NCBI GenBank assembly: GCA_946886075.1
Contig: CAMPHR010000002.1
Coordinates: 120,432-184,431 of the forward strand
Length of the DNA: 64,000 bases
Direction: 5' to 3'
DNA from: an uncultured Novosphingobium sp.
GTDB lineage: Bacteria; Pseudomonadota; Alphaproteobacteria; Sphingomonadales; Sphingomonadaceae
The translations under genes were made by a program, and so were the position numbers. Below the pieces are notes generated by a model, which saw only the letters and a program-made list of their open reading frames with translations, made no database searches and was not told where the DNA came from. Positions 53,192 to 62,800 of this stretch are shown in pieces; positions within the stretch are counted from its first letter, which is position 1, and each line of letters begins with the position of its first letter.

Positions 53192-54466
53192 TCACCGCTC
53201 CCGCAACGCCTCCGCCCGCGCCTTCATGATGGGCTTGAGCAGATAGGCCAGCACTGACTTGCGGCCCGTCAATATCTCCACGTCGCACACCATGCCGGGC
53301 GTGATCGGCAGCTTGTGCGCGCCCGTGCCCAGCCAAGCACGATCGGTTTCCACGACCACTGTGAAGTAAGCCTCGCGCGTCGCCTCGTCATAGACGCTGT
53401 CCGCCGATACCTGCTGCACGGTGCCGCTGAGGCCCCCATAGATGGAAAAGTCATAGGCGGTGACTTTCACCACCGCGCGGTCACCGGTCTTGATGAAGGC
53501 AATGTCGTTCGGCTTCACCCGCGTCTCCACCAGCAGTTTGTCGCCGATGGGGACGATCTGCATGATCTTCTGGCCCGCCGTCACGAAGCCGCCGATGGTC
53601 GTCACCTGCACATCGTTGACGACGCCATCGACAGGCGAGCGGATTTCCGCCCGTTGCGCCCGGCCCTTAGCCCCGCGCAGCGACTCGCTGTTGACGGCGA
53701 TCTTCGCCTCCAACTGGCTGCGTTCGTTCAGCGCATCTTGGCGGAACTGGAAATTTGCCTCGGACAATTGGGCCTGTGCCTCCCGGATCGCGGCGGACGC
53801 GCGCGACGCCTGTTGCTGCGCCGCATTGAGGCGTCCCTGCGCATCCACAAGATCGCGCCGGGCGTCGAGCAATTCAGTCTGTGGAATGATCGATTTAGCC
53901 GCCAGCGGTTCCAGCATCGCAACCCGCTGCCGGGCGAGCTGCACGCTGCCGCCCAGGCTATCGATCGTGGCCTGTGCTTCCCCCAATTCCCTGCGGCGCT
54001 GTTCCACCTGAGCGGACAGCCCATCCTGTTTGCTGCGGAGCGCCGATTGCCGGACCGCCGCTAGCGCCTGCTCCTGCTGACATTCGGGGCCACCCGTATC
54101 GCAATTGGCTCCCGCACCGGTGCCCTCCTGCTCCAACCGCCCCGCTCGCGCAGTCAGCGATCGCGTCTCGGCCTGCAACTGGCCCAGCTCGGACGACAGC
54201 ATCGCGTCATCCAGACGCACCAACAATTGGCCCTTGCCGACCTTCTGCCCCGATCGGACCAATATCTCCTCAATCGTGGTCGGCTCGGCGGATTGGATGA
54301 CCTGTGCCTTGCTGGACGGGATCACCCGCCCCTGCCCATGGGTCACCTCATCCACGGGTGCGAGGCTAGCCCACATCAGGAAGGCCAACACACCCCCGCC
54401 GCTGTAGAGGATAACCTGCTTGTTGCCCGGCTGCCCCCGCAGCCAGCTGATCCAGCGCCCCATCAT
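53192..54466 (-). CDS. T1SS membrane fusion protein (HlyD family)
   Basis: 424 residues. One N-terminal membrane segment (about 18-36), a biotinyl-lipoyl-like beta part (VIQSAEPTTIEEILVRSGQKVGKGQLLVRLDD), long coiled-coil hairpin, and the C-terminal domain (GMVCDVEILTGRKSVLAYLLKPI) typical of LapC/HlyD adaptors. It links the ABC exporter to the TolC-like channel. ATGA overlap with the upstream hydrolase gene. Confidence 0.92.
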   Translation of the reverse strand: MMGRWISWLRGQPGNKQVILYSGGGVLAFLMWASLAPVDEVTHGQGRVIPSSKAQVIQSAEPTTIEEILVRSGQKVGKGQLLVRLDDAMLSSELGQLQAETRSLTARAGRLEQEGTGAGANCDTGGPECQQEQALAAVRQSALRSKQDGLSAQVEQRRRELGEAQATIDSLGGSVQLARQRVAMLEPLAAKSIIPQTELLDARRDLVDAQGRLNAAQQQASRASAAIREAQAQLSEANFQFRQDALNERSQLEAKIAVNSESLRGAKGRAQRAEIRSPVDGVVNDVQVTTIGGFVTAGQKIMQIVPIGDKLLVETRVKPNDIAFIKTGDRAVVKVTAYDFSIYGGLSGTVQQVSADSVYDEATREAYFTVVVETDRAWLGTGAHKLPITPGMVCDVEILTGRKSVLAYLLKPIMKARAEALRER

Positions 54467-55482
54467 GGCTTTGCCTCTTGCATTGCATGTTCATCGGCAG
54501 CGAGCGCCACCGCCTTCGCCTTTTCCTGCACCGCGAGCATCTTGCCGAGCGCGCCGCCATCTTGCGAAGGATCGGGGATGGACAATTTCCATCCCTTGGT
54601 CGGGTCCATCCGCCCGCCCACATCATTGGCGGCGCGCCGTTCAGGCAACGCCGCAACGGCAGGATAGTCGATCTCCGGCTCGTTGATCGCCGCGATCTGA
54701 GATGGGTTAAAAGCGGGGATATGCTCACCACCCGCATAGCGCCCGGTAAAAGCGCGAGGCAGGCCCCATGCACCCGGCCAACGATAGAAAATATGCGCAC
54801 CGATCTTCGCCAACTTGGCCAGATGCGGCGCCCATCCTGGAAACACATAGTCGGCGTGGTAATGGGTCGCCGTGCCCACATCGGGCTCCACTTGCCCGGC
54901 GAGCGCCGCCGCCGCGATCCGCTGTGCCCTGTTCCAGAGCGCCGCCACTGGCGGCCGCGCCAATGATCCGTCACAGACGAAACTGAACTGGCACACTGAC
55001 GCATTGAAGCGCTGATAAACCACGCCGCACACCGTCTTAGCAAAGGCGGGGTGACGCACGCGATTGAGCACAACCTGCGCCACAGCGTGTTGGCCACTTT
55101 CCGGCTCAGCCGCCGCTTCATAATAGATGGCCTGCGTCAGGCACTGCAGCGCGCGGCTCCTGTCCTCGCCCGCGGATTGCAGCGCGTGGAAGGGCGATGC
55201 CGCTACGACGGCGCCATCTGCGAAGTGCAATTGCCGGTTCCGTGCCTCGGCCGCCTGCCCGGTCGTCAGCGGTGCGGCCTCGCGCTCGGTAATATCCACC
55301 AGTGCGCGATATTGGCGGGGAATTGCGGGCGCGCCATCCATGATCTTAGTCTGGACCGCGCCTTTAGGCACATCGCTTCCGCGCCAGCCGATCGTTCCTG
55401 CCGCCCATGCCGCAACAAGCGCACTTCCTACGGCAAGCATAGAAAGCTCGCGCGGGGGCAACTTCCACGTCCGGGGGGTCAT
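54463..55482 (-). CDS. SleB-type cell-wall hydrolase in T1SS operon
   Basis: 339 residues. One N-terminal membrane segment or uncleaved signal (about 14-32). The central Hydrolase_2 domain has LTQAIYYEAAAEPESGQHAVAQVVLNRV and VCGVVYQRF, with the likely catalytic Glu in YYEAAAE; CQFSFVCDG follows. The C-terminal 100 residues are Pro/Ala-rich and charged. Such enzymes cut peptidoglycan. ATGA overlaps with both the ABC exporter gene and the HlyD gene place it inside the secretion operon, perhaps to open the wall for the exporter. Confidence 0.88.
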   Translation of the reverse strand: MTPRTWKLPPRELSMLAVGSALVAAWAAGTIGWRGSDVPKGAVQTKIMDGAPAIPRQYRALVDITEREAAPLTTGQAAEARNRQLHFADGAVVAASPFHALQSAGEDRSRALQCLTQAIYYEAAAEPESGQHAVAQVVLNRVRHPAFAKTVCGVVYQRFNASVCQFSFVCDGSLARPPVAALWNRAQRIAAAALAGQVEPDVGTATHYHADYVFPGWAPHLAKLAKIGAHIFYRWPGAWGLPRAFTGRYAGGEHIPAFNPSQIAAINEPEIDYPAVAALPERRAANDVGGRMDPTKGWKLSIPDPSQDGGALGKMLAVQEKAKAVALAADEHAMQEAKP

Positions 55483-57638
55483 TGGACCGCCCCTTTTTGG
55501 AGCTGGCCGATAACTTCGTCGCGCGGTCCATCCGCCAGCACCACACCTTGGTCGATCACGATCAGCCGGTCGACGATGCGGAGCAGCGCATGCCTGTGCG
55601 TTGACACGATCAGCGTCTGATCGGGATCGAGCGCCTTGGCCAGCTGGTCAACGAACAGATTTTCCGTCTGGTTGTCCATTGCCCCGGTCGGCTCATCCAG
55701 GAACAGCAGCTTTGCAGGCTCAACCAGCGCCCGCGCCAGCACCAGGAAGCTACGCTGTCCACCTGACAGGCGGCTCCCGCGCTCACCGATATGCAAGTCG
55801 AACCCTGCCGCATCCCGTCCGAAGAAGCGCGATGCCCCAGAGCGCTCCAGCGCGTCCAGCAGCTTCTCCTCATCGGCGTCCCGCGCACCCAGCAACAGGT
55901 TTTCCCGTACCGAACCGCTGAACAGCTCCGCATCCTGCCCGACATAGCGGAAGGCTGCGCGTAGTTCGTGCGGATGATATTGGCGGCTGTCCACATCATC
56001 GATGGCCAGCATGCCGCCGCTCGGAGCATAAAGGCCGCACAGAACCCGCCCGAGGGTCGACTTGCCCGACGCCACGCGCCCGATAATTCCGATCCGCTCA
56101 CCCGGTTCGATGCGCAGGTCGATGCCCTTCAGGCTTGGCTGAGCAGCGCCCGGATAGCTGAACTCCAGCCCTTTGGCGACGATCGCGCCTTTCCTTACCT
56201 TCGGAATGATACCGCGCGCGCCATCCAGCCGCTCGTCCGGCTGGTCGATCAGCGTCTGGAGGCTGCCCAGCGTCGTCATTGCCTGCCGAGCCCGTACAAT
56301 CACGAAGGCCAGCTGCCCGACGGGCGCCAATGACCGGCCAGCCAGCATGACGATCGCAATGATCGCGCCCATCGTAATGTCGCCAGCAGCGAACATGTAG
56401 AAGCCACCGATCACCAGCGCGATGCTCGTCACCTGCTGGCACAGCGAAGCCAGCGTGACGCTGGTCGAGCTCAGCCGCCGCAGCTTCTCCTGCGTCGCTG
56501 CGCTCATTCGAGCATAACGACGCCATCGGTCGAGCATCCGCCCCTCAGCGCGGCAAGCCTTAAGCGTTTCGATGCCGCCAATTGCTTCCACCAGCGCGGC
56601 GCTTTGCAGGCTCGAGTCCGCCTGCGCATCCCGCGACAGGCTGGCCATCGAACGCTGAAGGAAGAAGCCGGCTGCGGCCATGATCCCGATCATGACCACC
56701 GGAACCACCGCCAGCCATCCGCCCAGCAGCGCGATGATGCCCACGAAAACAAAGAGGAAGCTGATATCCACCACCAGCACCACGGTGGTCGATGTGAAAA
56801 ATTCGCGAACGCTTTCGAATTCCGACACACGCCGCGCCAGTGCCCCGGTGCTGCCTGCACGGCTGGCGAGCGGCACGTTCATGACCTTTTCGAACAGTCG
56901 CTGCGAAAGGCGTTCGTCAATCTCCCGGCCAGCCTCGTCAACCAACCGCGCCCGGGCAAGCCTCAGCGCGAAGTCGAGCCCGAAGGCCAGCATCACGCCC
57001 GCGGCCAGCACCCAAAGGCTCGACGCCGCCTTGTTCGGAATGATCCGATCATAGACGTTCATCGTGAACAGCGGCAACGCGAAGGCGAGCAGGTTGATGA
57101 TCCCCGCCGCCAGCATCACATAGCCAAAGGATCCACGCGCCCGCCAGACTTCACGCCAGAACCAATGCTGCCGCGCCCGTTCGTCCCACGGCCTTTCCTC
57201 GGCGCGCTCGCGGCCATGATCCGCCATGACGGCGAGCGCTTCGCCGGTAAAATGGGGCTCCAGATCGGAAAGCCGCGCCCATACCGGCTCGCTCGAATGC
57301 GGCAGTTGAACCAGCGCATCGCCCTGCTTGATGTCCAGTAGCACAAGAAAGCGCTCGCCCCGCAAGGGCAGGATGGCAGGCAGATTGGCGGGCCTCCATT
57401 TGTTCAGCCGCCCACGGACATGGTCGCTAAGCAGACCGATCTGGTCCAGCGCGGACTCCGCCTGATGGAAAGGCAGTCGCCCGGACTCATCGACCGCAAG
57501 GCCTGCGCGCAAAGCCACAATACCCGGCGATCGATCGAAATGCCGCGCCACATGGCCGATGCATTCGATCAGCTCGTCACCGGGCGAGCCCTGATGGTCC
57601 AGCCATTCGGCCAGACTTAATGTGCTTCGTTCCAACAT
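55479..57638 (-). CDS. T1SS ABC exporter, LapB-like
   Basis: 719 residues. An N-terminal C39-like domain (about 1-130) lacks an obvious catalytic Cys, as in RTX adhesin exporters. Six membrane helices (about 160-430) are followed by an ATPase with Walker A GRVASGKSTL, signature RLSGGQRSFLVLARAL and Walker B LLFLDEPTGAMD. It energises export of the adhesin. Overlaps the hydrolase gene by 4 nt; 53 bp after the TolC-like gene. Confidence 0.93.
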   Translation of the reverse strand: MLERSTLSLAEWLDHQGSPGDELIECIGHVARHFDRSPGIVALRAGLAVDESGRLPFHQAESALDQIGLLSDHVRGRLNKWRPANLPAILPLRGERFLVLLDIKQGDALVQLPHSSEPVWARLSDLEPHFTGEALAVMADHGRERAEERPWDERARQHWFWREVWRARGSFGYVMLAAGIINLLAFALPLFTMNVYDRIIPNKAASSLWVLAAGVMLAFGLDFALRLARARLVDEAGREIDERLSQRLFEKVMNVPLASRAGSTGALARRVSEFESVREFFTSTTVVLVVDISFLFVFVGIIALLGGWLAVVPVVMIGIMAAAGFFLQRSMASLSRDAQADSSLQSAALVEAIGGIETLKACRAEGRMLDRWRRYARMSAATQEKLRRLSSTSVTLASLCQQVTSIALVIGGFYMFAAGDITMGAIIAIVMLAGRSLAPVGQLAFVIVRARQAMTTLGSLQTLIDQPDERLDGARGIIPKVRKGAIVAKGLEFSYPGAAQPSLKGIDLRIEPGERIGIIGRVASGKSTLGRVLCGLYAPSGGMLAIDDVDSRQYHPHELRAAFRYVGQDAELFSGSVRENLLLGARDADEEKLLDALERSGASRFFGRDAAGFDLHIGERGSRLSGGQRSFLVLARALVEPAKLLFLDEPTGAMDNQTENLFVDQLAKALDPDQTLIVSTHRHALLRIVDRLIVIDQGVVLADGPRDEVIGQLQKGAVQ

Positions 57639-57691
57639 TGTTTACCCCGCGCCACCCCAGCCGAAGCCGGGGTGACCCCAAAGATGGAAAC

Positions 57692-59086
57692 TCAGCCCGG
57701 ATAGCGCCGCCGCTGCAATTCGGCGGGCGGCAGGTCCGGGACATCATATTTCTTGCGCGCGTAAGGATTGGCGCCCGAAGGCTGGGCAATCCCCAGAGTG
57801 TCGAGCAGCTGATTGGTCGCCGCCAGAATCTGATATTGCGCGAAGATTTCGGAGAAGCGGGCCGTTTCCGTCCGCACCTGCGTGTTAAAGCGGGTGTTTT
57901 GGCTATCGAGCACGTCGAGCAGCGAACGGCGTCCGACGTTGAACTGCTCGCGGTAGGACACCAGCAGCGAGTCCGACACCGTGCCCTGACGCGACAAGTC
58001 GGTCAGCCGCTTCTTTTCTGTATCCCAACGGTTCCAGGCGGTGCGGACATCATCTTCCGCCTCACGCTGACGCTGGCTGAGCCGGAAACGCGCCTCGCTG
58101 GCCCGACGGGTCATTTCCTGGACCTTCGCCCGGTTGATACCGCCATCGAACAGCTGCCAGCGCAGGACCACGCGCCCCTGCACATCATTGGTGCTGCCAC
58201 GAAAGCCGTCCACATCCTCACCGACGCGGCCGCGCCCTTCCAGCACAACCTTGGGTCCAAGCTCGGACTCCGCTTCGCCGACGACTGCATGGGCAGCCTG
58301 GATGTCAGCTTCCGCTTCCCGGATCAGCGGGTTGTTGGCGCGCGCGCCCGCAATCGCTTCATCCAGCGTCGGCGGTACGGCACTCGTCACCGCATCGGGC
58401 ATCGACACCTGATCGATCGAAAGACCGGTCAGAGTGCGGAAGCTGATCGCCGCGTTGGTCAGGTCCTGCTCGGCCTCGCTCTTGCGGACGAGCGCTGATT
58501 GCAGCCGCTCTTCGGCCTGCTGCTGGTCGGCGATGCTGATCGATCCCTTGGACACGCCCTCGCCCAGGTCGCCCAGCAGCTTGCGATGGAAAGCGATATT
58601 ATCCTCAGCCGCCGCGACGACCCGCTGCTGCAGCATATAATCCAGATACTGCCGCGTGACGTTCAGCGCGACGAACTGCGACCGTTCGCCCACGCGCAGC
58701 GCCGCGCCATCGATCCGCGCGGCCTGGCGCCGCTTTTCAGCACTGCGATAGCCGGAATCGAACAGCGTCTGTTCCGCCAGCACGCTCGCTTCCAGCGGGT
58801 AGAGCGTCTGGTCGCCGATGCCGAGCGTCCGCCGCGTGTTATTCTCCAGCCGACGAATGCCAGCCGATCCTTCCACGCTGACTCGGGGCAGGTACAACCC
58901 CTTGGCCTGCTCGCGTTCGAACTCGATCGCTTCCTTGTTCTGGATCGCCTGGTTGATCTCCGGATGACTGTCGATCGCGGCCGCAATGGCGCTCTTCAGG
59001 TCCGTGGTCTGTGCCCAGCCGCTCGTTGCCATGGTCGCGGCGCACAGAGCCATCAGGCTGCCGCATGTCTTGCGCAGGATTGTCAT
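57692..59086 (-). CDS. TolC-like outer-membrane channel
   Basis: 464 residues. A signal peptide (about 1-25, SGWAQ) is followed by two repeats of the outer-membrane efflux fold (LKSAIAAAIDSHPEINQAIQNKEAIEFEREQAKGLYLP and LDEAIAGARANNPLIREAEADIQAAHAVVGEAES). It is the outer-membrane exit of the type I system (LapE type). It lies 13 bp after the OmpA-like gene. Confidence 0.92.
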   Translation of the reverse strand: MTILRKTCGSLMALCAATMATSGWAQTTDLKSAIAAAIDSHPEINQAIQNKEAIEFEREQAKGLYLPRVSVEGSAGIRRLENNTRRTLGIGDQTLYPLEASVLAEQTLFDSGYRSAEKRRQAARIDGAALRVGERSQFVALNVTRQYLDYMLQQRVVAAAEDNIAFHRKLLGDLGEGVSKGSISIADQQQAEERLQSALVRKSEAEQDLTNAAISFRTLTGLSIDQVSMPDAVTSAVPPTLDEAIAGARANNPLIREAEADIQAAHAVVGEAESELGPKVVLEGRGRVGEDVDGFRGSTNDVQGRVVLRWQLFDGGINRAKVQEMTRRASEARFRLSQRQREAEDDVRTAWNRWDTEKKRLTDLSRQGTVSDSLLVSYREQFNVGRRSLLDVLDSQNTRFNTQVRTETARFSEIFAQYQILAATNQLLDTLGIAQPSGANPYARKKYDVPDLPPAELQRRRYPG

Positions 59087-59099
59087 GATTGCGCCCCCC

Positions 59100-59807
59100 T
59101 CAATTCGCGCTGGCAGTGACTTCGACCCGACGGTTTATCGGTTCGCGTACATTGTCGGCAGTTTCGATTTTCAGCTGGGTTTCGCCCAACCCGCTGACGG
59201 TCATCGCGTCCATCGCAACCCCGCCCTGGCTCATCAGCCCGGCCACATTCTGCGCCCGGCGCAGCGACAGCCCGTCATTATAGCCCTTGCCGCCCGACGT
59301 ATCGGTGTAGCCGGTGACGCCGAACCGCGTCCAACCGCACTGAGCGGCCGATTGCGAGATCTGGTTGATGGTCGCCACACCCTCGGGCAGCGGCGTGTCC
59401 ATGTTCCAGTCGAAGAAGATGGACACCGCCGGTGCCGTGCAGTCCAGCGCGGGTGGGGCTGAAGCTGCGGTCGGCACCGGCGGCGGTGGCGGCGCCGATA
59501 GGCGTGCCACAAAGTCGTCGCACTTGTTGATGCTGTCCGCATCCTTCGTGCCGGATTTCATGAAACCAAGGGCAATGCCACACTGGTTCTTGGCCTCCAC
59601 GGCCCAGGTCCAGCGGCTATCCTGCGCAACTCGCAAGCTCGCATCCCCGACCGCCGCGACCGCCGTGTCATAACGGCTCTTCAGCGTGCTCCTTAGCTCC
59701 GCATTGCCCATCTGCAGCAAGGGCGAAGCCGGTGCCGCCAAGGCCCCCGTCGACAATATCCCCGCCGCAAGGCCGAAGGAAGCGATGCTTCTCAACCTGT
59801 TCCGCAT
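59100..59807 (-). CDS. OmpA-family peptidoglycan-associated protein
   Basis: About 235 residues; ATG 59807 or 59813. Signal peptide (about 1-26). A helical middle with two Cys (NQCGIALGF, NKCDDFVARL), then Pro-rich linker and OmpA C-terminal domain (VSIFFDWNMDTPLPEGVATINQI, VTGYTDTSGGKGYNDGLSLRRAQNVAGLM). It probably binds peptidoglycan. It sits between the adhesin and TolC-like genes, suggesting it anchors the secretion apparatus. Confidence 0.87.
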   Translation of the reverse strand: MRNRLRSIASFGLAAGILSTGALAAPASPLLQMGNAELRSTLKSRYDTAVAAVGDASLRVAQDSRWTWAVEAKNQCGIALGFMKSGTKDADSINKCDDFVARLSAPPPPPVPTAASAPPALDCTAPAVSIFFDWNMDTPLPEGVATINQISQSAAQCGWTRFGVTGYTDTSGGKGYNDGLSLRRAQNVAGLMSQGGVAMDAMTVSGLGETQLKIETADNVREPINRRVEVTASAN

Positions 59808-59852
59808 AATCATTCTCCCCCAAATTTACCCGCGAGATATCCCCAGCGGCGA

Positions 59853-62800
59853 TCACCCGTGAGCAACCGCCATCGCCTCATGCGCAGCCATCGCCGCTTC
59901 GAAGACACTTGCCGCCATTGCCATCATGTGCCCGGCGTCAGGAGCTTCGCCTGCGACCGGATTGAACAGCGCTGGTGCATGATCTCCACCGGGCAGTGCC
60001 GCCAGCAGCGCGTCGATGTTCGCCGTCCCGGCGTCCCCCAGCGCTTCGGCAACGGCATCCGCCACCGCGACCGGAGCCGCCTCATGTGCTGCGACGAGCG
60101 CCGCCGCATTGGCGTCAAAGGCCGGCAGATCGACCGTCTGGGCGAGCAGGCCCTGATGATCGTCCAGCGCGGGTTGCGCCTGGCCATCATCATTGGCCGC
60201 ATGAACCGGTGCATCATCCCCGCCCGAAAGCGTCGAATGATCCGGAGCCGCATCGTCGCCGCCGCTGTGGCTCGTCTGTTCGACTGGCTGGTCCTCGCCA
60301 CGGCTGTCCTGGCTTTCGCTCGACACGGCCAAGCTTGCGTCATCGTCGTTCGCAGCGGGCTCCGAGACGCTACCCGTCGTGGCCGCCGGTGCGGTATCCA
60401 CCACCGCCTCGGTCTGAGCGACGACTGGAGCAGGCTCCTGCTCCACCGTCTCGGCAGCGCCAGCCACCGCGACCAGACTTGCGGCGATCAACGCCTGATT
60501 GAAGCCGCTGCTGCTTTCCGCGCTCTTGATGGCGTCGCTATCCTTGGCGGACGTCGCGAACACCACGTCCCCGACAGTGCCAGTCGTGCCGTCAGTACGG
60601 GCGAAGGTCACCTCGCCCAGCACCGTGACGTCGCCAGCCGCCGCCTGATAGCTCTGGCCATCGGAGGTCAGGTTGATCGACGCGATGCCCATGTCGGCCA
60701 GCGACTTGAACTCGCCGCCATCGACCACGCCATTGCTGTTCAGATCCTGCCAGACGCCAAATTCCGAGAAAGCGGCGTCATGAGCGTCGAACACGCGGTC
60801 GCCATTGCTGTCATAGGCAAGGCGCAGCCCCTCCAGATCGCTCTTCGCCCCCGCCGCATCGTCCGCGAGAACGATGTCGTAGGAACCGCCGATCGCATGA
60901 GCGAGCAGGCCGTCATCGGATGAGACCCATGCCGTGCTGACCAGGCCGCTGCCATAATCATGCGTGACGCCCAGCGAACGGTCGATGAACTCCAGGCCGT
61001 CACCGTCGAGGTCGAAAGCGACCGGCGGAACCGGCGCGCCACCCTGGAAGGTAAGATCGATCGTGGTGGTGGACGTCGTGCTAGTGACGGTGTCGCCATC
61101 TGCATCCTTCACAGTGACTGCGAACTGCAACACCTGGTCATCAGGAATGACCTGCTGCGTCACGCTGAAATTTTCTACGCGCGCTGACGGATTGCCGCTC
61201 TCGCTGTAATCAAAGCGGACGACCATGTGATCGAAATCGAGCGTCGGATCGATATCGACATGGGTGATCCCGTCAGCGTCCTTCGTGACGAGGAAAGTCC
61301 CGGTTTGCAGTGGCACGGCGCCTGCTGTCGGCGTGCCACCCGCGTAGGTCGCCCAGCTCACCGTTACCGTCGATGTGTTCGGCTGGAAATTAACATCGAA
61401 GCTTAAGGACGAAGAATCGTTATTACTGAACAGGAACCCTTCATTGTCATTGACGAGGTTGTTCGCCACGCCAAAGCCGTTGCCGGACGGGTTGATAGTC
61501 GATCCATCGTTGGTGAATGCCTGAGCGGTCGTCGTCCCGCTGCCATAAGAAACGCCGTCAAAAACCTGACCGCCAGGCAGAGTAACCGTCGTATAATTGC
61601 CAGGCGCGATATTACTGAAGCTTAGCGGCGTGTTGACCACAGGCCGAGTAGTCAAAACATCAACCGTATAATCGCCTGTCACCTGATCAACAGCTATCGT
61701 GAAATAGGGATTGCCGTTCACGCTGGCCGTCACCGTTCCGGTGCCGTCGCCCGTGTAGACGATGCCCGTTATGTCAGTCAGATGGGTGAGCGTGATGCTG
61801 CCCGCCTGATCTGCGCCATAGGTGAAATTGATGTCATTCCCGCTGTAGGTGTGAATGGAATTCGCGACAGACAGATCCGTGACGGAAGATAATGTCGGCA
61901 CATCATCCACGATGGAGATGACGATCGAGCCGGGCGACGTGTCGCTGTCGCCGGTAGCGTCGGTCACGCTCATACTAATCGTGTCGGTCAGCGGGTTGAT
62001 CTCGCCCTGCCCGCTGTGCGTCAGCGCATGGGCCAGCGTGTAACTGTAGCCATAGGTCACGACCCCGTTCACGTCCGGCGCCGAGATCGAGGTGATCGTC
62101 AGCACGCCCTTGCTGGTCACCACCTGCTGCCCCACCGCAGTGATCGTCTGCGCCGGGTTGAGATCGCCATCGAGCATCAGCGTGTAGCTTTCGCCACTGG
62201 CGTTGACCGTGAACTGACCGGTTGGGTCGGTCTCGCTGGTCGCGCCATGCTGCAACCCATCGGCCAATCCATCCTCATAGACCGTACTCGTGTCGCCCGT
62301 AACTTCGGGCGCGCGCGCATCCTGGTTCAGACTGATCACCAGCTGCGCCAAGTCCGTGTCCCCGTCACCATCGGTGATCTGGTAGGTGAAGGTCTCGCTC
62401 GTCACAGCCGCTGGGATCGACGCTGTCTTCAGCGTATAGGTGTAGCTGCCGTCCGCCTTGATCAGCAGGTCGCCATGGGTGCCGCTGATCGTGACGCCCG
62501 CAGCGCTCACCGCCGTCAGCGCGCCGCCGCCAGCCTCCGTGCCCACGCGAGCCCCCGTCACCGCGCCACCGGCAGTCGCGCCGTCCGCACCGATCGTGTC
62601 AGCCACGCCGTCGGTCGCATTGACGTCCGTGCCGCCAACGCCGCTGAACACATTGCCGTCAGCCTTGTTGCCAAGGCCCTCGGTCACGCTGTCCGCATCA
62701 TTGACCGCAACCGGCGCATCGTCGATGATCCGAACGACCAGCGTATCGCTGCCGCTGGTGCCGCTGATGCCCGTGACGGTCACCGTGACGCTGTCGTCGA

